Shown here: piece after piece, positions 60,962 through 64,000 of the stretch | Layout of the letters: each line of letters starts with the position of its first letter | Numbering within the stretch: the stretch's first letter is position 1 | NCBI GenBank assembly: GCA_048393055.1 | Contig: DBFJJS010000013.1 | Coordinates: 62,001 to 126,000, forward strand | From: Faeciplasma sp048393055 | GTDB taxonomy: Bacteria > Bacillota > Clostridia > Oscillospirales > Ruminococcaceae | Reading direction: 5' to 3' | Length of the DNA stretch: 64,000 bases | Translations under genes and position numbers: made by a program | The notes under the pieces: generated by a model | What the model saw: only the letters and a program-made list of their open reading frames with translations | Databases searched by the model: none | What the model was told of the DNA's origin: nothing

Positions 60962-61021
60962 TCGGCAGGAACGGCAACCTTGAAATAACCGTTTCAAGGC
61001 AGGAAATAATATCAGCTGTAA
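60962..61021 (+). pseudogene. Duplicated 3' end of the DUF4956 gene
   Basis: GGCAGGAACGGCAACCTTGA and the following bases repeat 60880-60939 with few changes and still encode RNGNLEITVSRQE. It looks like the scar of a former tandem gene copy or of a deletion between repeats. Confidence 0.7.
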
Positions 61022-61064
61022 AGATTATCAGGAAGGCAGCTCTGAACTATAAAAGAGGTGTATT

Positions 61065-62900
61065 ATGAATAGATTACTTTCAATAATTTCAGCGGCGGCA
61101 ATTCTGGCGGCGTCCGTTCTGCTCGGCGGCTGTCAGGACTCGGAAAAAGACGTTTTGGGCTCTTCAAACCCCGCCGCCTCGGAGAATGGGGACGAAAGCG
61201 TCTCTCAGGCGGGCGCTTTGAGCGCGGAACAGAATGTTCTTGCCGAAGAGGACGTATTTTCCGACCGGGACTACGAGGATGGCTTTGATGAAAGCTCAAG
61301 CGTTTTCATCAGCCTTGAAGGCGGCAGTGCACAGGCAAGCTCCGACAGTGTGCAGATTGTAAACTCTACCGTCACGATAACTCAGGAGGGCACATATATC
61401 ATATCCGGTACGCTGGACGACGGAATGATAGTTGTAAACGCAGACGATACCTCAAAGCTGCAGCTGGTGCTGAACGGCGCAAACATAAATTCCGAAACCA
61501 GCGCTGCCATATACGTCCTGGAAGCAGATAAGGTTTTCATCACTCTTGCCGACGGAACGCAGAACAGTCTCTCAAACGGAGGTACGTTTACGGGGATAGA
61601 CGACAATAATATTGACGGCGCGCTCTTCTCAAAGCAGGACCTTACGCTCAACGGCTCCGGTTCTCTTACCGTCAAAAGTCCGTCCGGTCACGGAATAGTC
61701 TGTAAGGACGACCTTGTGATAACAGACGGAAGCTATTCGATAATCTGTGCGTCGCACGGGCTTGACGCGAACGACAGCATAAGCATAACCGGAAGTGCGT
61801 CAATTGAAATCGACGCCGGTAAGGACGGGATTCACGCCGAAAACAGCGACGACGTCTCTCTGGGCTACATATACATTTCGGGAGGAACGTTTGACATAGA
61901 CGCACAGGGCGACGGCATAAGCGCGGGCAGCTACATGCAGATATCAAGCGGGGAGTTTTCAATCCTCGCCGGAGGCGGCAGCGAAAACGGCACTAAGGCA
62001 TCCTCCGATTCGTGGGGAGGCTTCCCGGGCGGGCGCGGTTTCGACCGCGGGATGGAGCAGACGTATGCAGAAAGTGAATCCGGCACCAGCATGAAAGGGC
62101 TTAAGGCATCCGGCAGCCTGATTATTTCCGGCGGCAGCTTTATAATAGATTCCGCGGACGACTCGGTGCACTCTAACGACAGTATCACCGTTTTGGGCGG
62201 AAGCTTTGAAATTGCTTCCGGAGACGACGCGTTCCACGCCGACAATACTCTCACGGTAGAATCCGGCGCAATAAACATCTCGGAAAGCTATGAAGGGCTT
62301 GAAGCACTCAATCTTATTATTTCAGGCGGAGAAATTTCCCTTGTCGCCTCTGACGACGGTCTTAACGCCGCAGGAGGAACAGATTCAAGCGGCACGACCG
62401 GCAAACGCGACGGAATGTTCGGCACAGGAATGGGAGGAAGAGGAGGACCTGGCGGCGGAGGATTCTCTTCATCCAACGGAAGCATAGTCATTTCGGGAGG
62501 AACGCTGTATATAAACGCCTCAGGAGACGGAATAGACGCAAACGGCTCGGTAGAAATATCGGGAGGCAATATTACGGTCGTCGGGCCGGCTTACGGAGAC
62601 ACCGCAACGCTTGACTACGACACGACAGCCACCATCACCGGCGGAACATTTATAGGCATGGGAGCAAGCGGCATGGCGCAGACGTTTGGCAGCTCCTCAC
62701 AGGGCGTTATATCGGTAAATGCAGGAAAACAGGCGGCCGGCGTTCAGGTGATAATTGAGGACTCCGAAGGTAACATCCTGCTTGAGACCTGCTCAGAATT
62801 GTCTTTCAGCGTAATCATATACAGCAGCCCTAACGTAGTCTCGGGAGAGGAATATACCGTTTACGCCGGAGATGTTTCCGGGGTCATAACGGCAGAATAA
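61065..62900 (+). CDS. Carbohydrate-binding beta-helix lipoprotein, Cthe_2159-like
   Basis: 611 residues. Lipobox LLGGC, acidic linker to about residue 85, then a long right-handed beta-helix of repeated GG-F-I-A/S-GDGI units (e.g. SGGTFDIDAQGDGISAG, SGGSFIIDSADDSVHS, SGGNITVVGPAYGDT). The layout matches the Cthe_2159 family of polygalacturonate-binding, calcium-containing beta-helices. Gly-rich loops at about 320 and 460 interrupt the helix. It follows the VTC-DUF4956 pair. GAGGTG precedes the ATG. Confidence 0.85.
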   Translation: MNRLLSIISAAAILAASVLLGGCQDSEKDVLGSSNPAASENGDESVSQAGALSAEQNVLAEEDVFSDRDYEDGFDESSSVFISLEGGSAQASSDSVQIVNSTVTITQEGTYIISGTLDDGMIVVNADDTSKLQLVLNGANINSETSAAIYVLEADKVFITLADGTQNSLSNGGTFTGIDDNNIDGALFSKQDLTLNGSGSLTVKSPSGHGIVCKDDLVITDGSYSIICASHGLDANDSISITGSASIEIDAGKDGIHAENSDDVSLGYIYISGGTFDIDAQGDGISAGSYMQISSGEFSILAGGGSENGTKASSDSWGGFPGGRGFDRGMEQTYAESESGTSMKGLKASGSLIISGGSFIIDSADDSVHSNDSITVLGGSFEIASGDDAFHADNTLTVESGAINISESYEGLEALNLIISGGEISLVASDDGLNAAGGTDSSGTTGKRDGMFGTGMGGRGGPGGGGFSSSNGSIVISGGTLYINASGDGIDANGSVEISGGNITVVGPAYGDTATLDYDTTATITGGTFIGMGASGMAQTFGSSSQGVISVNAGKQAAGVQVIIEDSEGNILLETCSELSFSVIIYSSPNVVSGEEYTVYAGDVSGVITAE

Positions 62901-62933
62901 AAATAAGCCGGGAAAATCCCGGCTTATTTTTAT
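62901..62933. terminator. Bidirectional terminator
   Basis: AAATAAGCCGGGA / TCCCGGCTTATTT stem with 3-base loop and U-runs on both strands, between convergent genes. Confidence 0.93.
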
Positions 62934-62940
62934 TTATTAG

Positions 62941-64000
62941 CTACTTATGATGCTTTATAAGGCCCAAAAGCTTTGAAAGCTCCATTACCACAATGGGGAC
63001 AAGTATCAGACCCAGGCCTACAAGATAAAGCCACACGGGCAGTACCGTAAGACCGAAAATCGATCTCAGCGGGGTAAACATGACGAGTGCGACCATAAGC
63101 GTCGAGGCAAGAGCCGCCCAGTTGAGCTTATGGTTTTTAAACGGACCTATCTTAAACAGCGAATGTTCGCTTCTCATATTGAACGCCTGAACCACCTGTG
63201 AAAGCGCAAGTATCATAAAAGCGAGCGTCTGTCCGCCCTCGGGCGTTCCTGTGACGTTTTCGGCAAGCTTAAAGCCTATAAGAGTGAGGACTGCAAACAT
63301 TAGTCCCTGAAGTACCACCCTTATTCCCAGACCATGGGCAAATATCCCTTCGTTTTTAGGCTTTGGCATACGATCCATAACGTCAGGCTCGACTGCCTCC
63401 ATGCCCAAAGCTATCGCGGGAAGCGAGTCTGTGACAAGATTTATCCAAAGAAGCTGCATGGAAAGCAGCGGGCTCTTGTGCCACAAAAGCATTGCAGCAA
63501 ACACGGTTATAACCTCGCCGATATTTGTTCCCAAAAGGAAGCCCACTACCTTTTTGATATTGGCGTAAATACCGCGTCCCTCGCGGACAGCGTCTACTAT
63601 CGTGGCAAAATTGTCGTCGGTAAGCGTCATGTCGGCCGCTCCCTTTGCGACGTCCGTACCGGTAATACCCATCGCGCAGCCGATATCCGCAGCCTTTAGC
63701 GCGGGCGCGTCGTTTACACCGTCTCCCGTCATTGAGACGACCTGACCCTTGCGCTGCCATGCCTTTACTATACGTATCTTGTTTTCGGGGGAAACCCTTG
63801 CGTAAACCGCTATGCTCTCGACCTGGCTGTCAAGCTCCGTATCGGTCATGGCGTCAAGCTCCGCTCCGGTTACGGCGCGGTCACCGTCTGCAAGTATTCC
63901 AAGCTCCCTCGCAATTGCGGAGGCTGTAACCACATGGTCGCCCGTTATCATTACCGGCTTTATTCCGGCGCGGCGACAAACGGCGACCGCTTCCTTAGCC
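62941..64000 (-). CDS. Calcium-type P-type ATPase (P2A), N-terminal part beyond window
   Basis: The last 352 residues; the frame is open to the right edge (CRRAGIKPVMITGDH is visible there). Hinge MTGDGVNDAPALKAADIG, then LGTNIGEVITVFAAMLLWHK and MQLLWINLVTDSLPAIALGM, which follow the SERCA/PMR1 pattern for Ca2+ transport, and the Cation_ATPase_C domain. Contrast with the Na,K-like ATPase at 54442. The phosphorylation site lies outside the window. Confidence 0.92.
   Translation of the reverse strand, partial: AKEAVAVCRRAGIKPVMITGDHVVTASAIARELGILADGDRAVTGAELDAMTDTELDSQVESIAVYARVSPENKIRIVKAWQRKGQVVSMTGDGVNDAPALKAADIGCAMGITGTDVAKGAADMTLTDDNFATIVDAVREGRGIYANIKKVVGFLLGTNIGEVITVFAAMLLWHKSPLLSMQLLWINLVTDSLPAIALGMEAVEPDVMDRMPKPKNEGIFAHGLGIRVVLQGLMFAVLTLIGFKLAENVTGTPEGGQTLAFMILALSQVVQAFNMRSEHSLFKIGPFKNHKLNWAALASTLMVALVMFTPLRSIFGLTVLPVWLYLVGLGLILVPIVVMELSKLLGLIKHHK

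Overview
The window looks like a chromosomal segment of an anaerobic, spore-forming Clostridia bacterium, most likely an Oscillospirales/Ruminococcaceae-type gut or rumen organism; the family placement is inference. The evidence is Spo0A, SpoIIP, a CotF-type spore coat protein, AdhE, ferredoxin-dependent 2-oxoacid oxidoreductase subunits, a cytoplasmic GH115 xylan glucuronidase, strong AGGAGG-type ribosome sites, and many TTGACA/17/TATAAT promoters. I see no phage, insertion sequence, CRISPR array, rRNA or tRNA gene.

Layout. 1-4570 (minus): purine genes purE-purF-purM-purN-purO behind a consensus promoter and a ZTP riboswitch with its terminator. 4584-10254 (minus): pyrimidine operon pyrC-K-D-F-E-B behind a promoter and an attenuator-like leader; pyrB carries a PyrI-type zinc domain. 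10316-14200: a small APH-fold kinase and adhE. 14150-20480: spo0A, an ACT/UPF0210 pair, spoIIP, a VanY-type carboxypeptidase, a CBS-pair protein and a small lipoprotein. 20533-24453: typA, tcdA, a GNAT acetyltransferase and a CotF-like coat protein. 24537-26783: metA and metY. 26871-34105 (minus): a T-box leader, an XRE-cupin-acyl-CoA synthetase fusion, a P-loop ATPase, vorDBAC and ilvE. 34135-38465: amidohydrolase and GH115 behind an operator array. 38465-42642: a polytopic membrane protein, an aminotransferase, trmO, a ZIP transporter and a DUF3899 protein. 42649-51637: an oligopeptide ABC transporter in which four of five subunits are greatly enlarged. 51777-52950: a cupin and a flavodoxin-like protein. 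53046-57421: two TrkA-type proteins with a P-type ATPase resembling Na,K-ATPase. 57478-62933: a two-component system followed by VTC, DUF4956 and a Cthe_2159-like lipoprotein. 62941-64000: the C-terminal part of a Ca2+-type P-type ATPase.

The most interesting unit is the T-box/acyl-CoA synthetase/VOR/IlvE cluster. Read in order it encodes activation of a short (possibly branched) fatty acid to its CoA ester, ferredoxin-driven reductive carboxylation to a 2-oxoacid, and transamination to a branched-chain amino acid. A T-box whose specifier I read as AUC (isoleucine) sits at its head. Next in interest are the expanded Opp transporter, the two-component system with matching 11-bp-period direct repeats at its own promoter and at the VTC promoter, a PurF family member without its catalytic cysteine, and the PyrB-zinc-domain fusion.

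Start codons were chosen from ribosome binding sites and promoter positions. Functions rest on recognised motifs read by eye; no database search or folding program was run.
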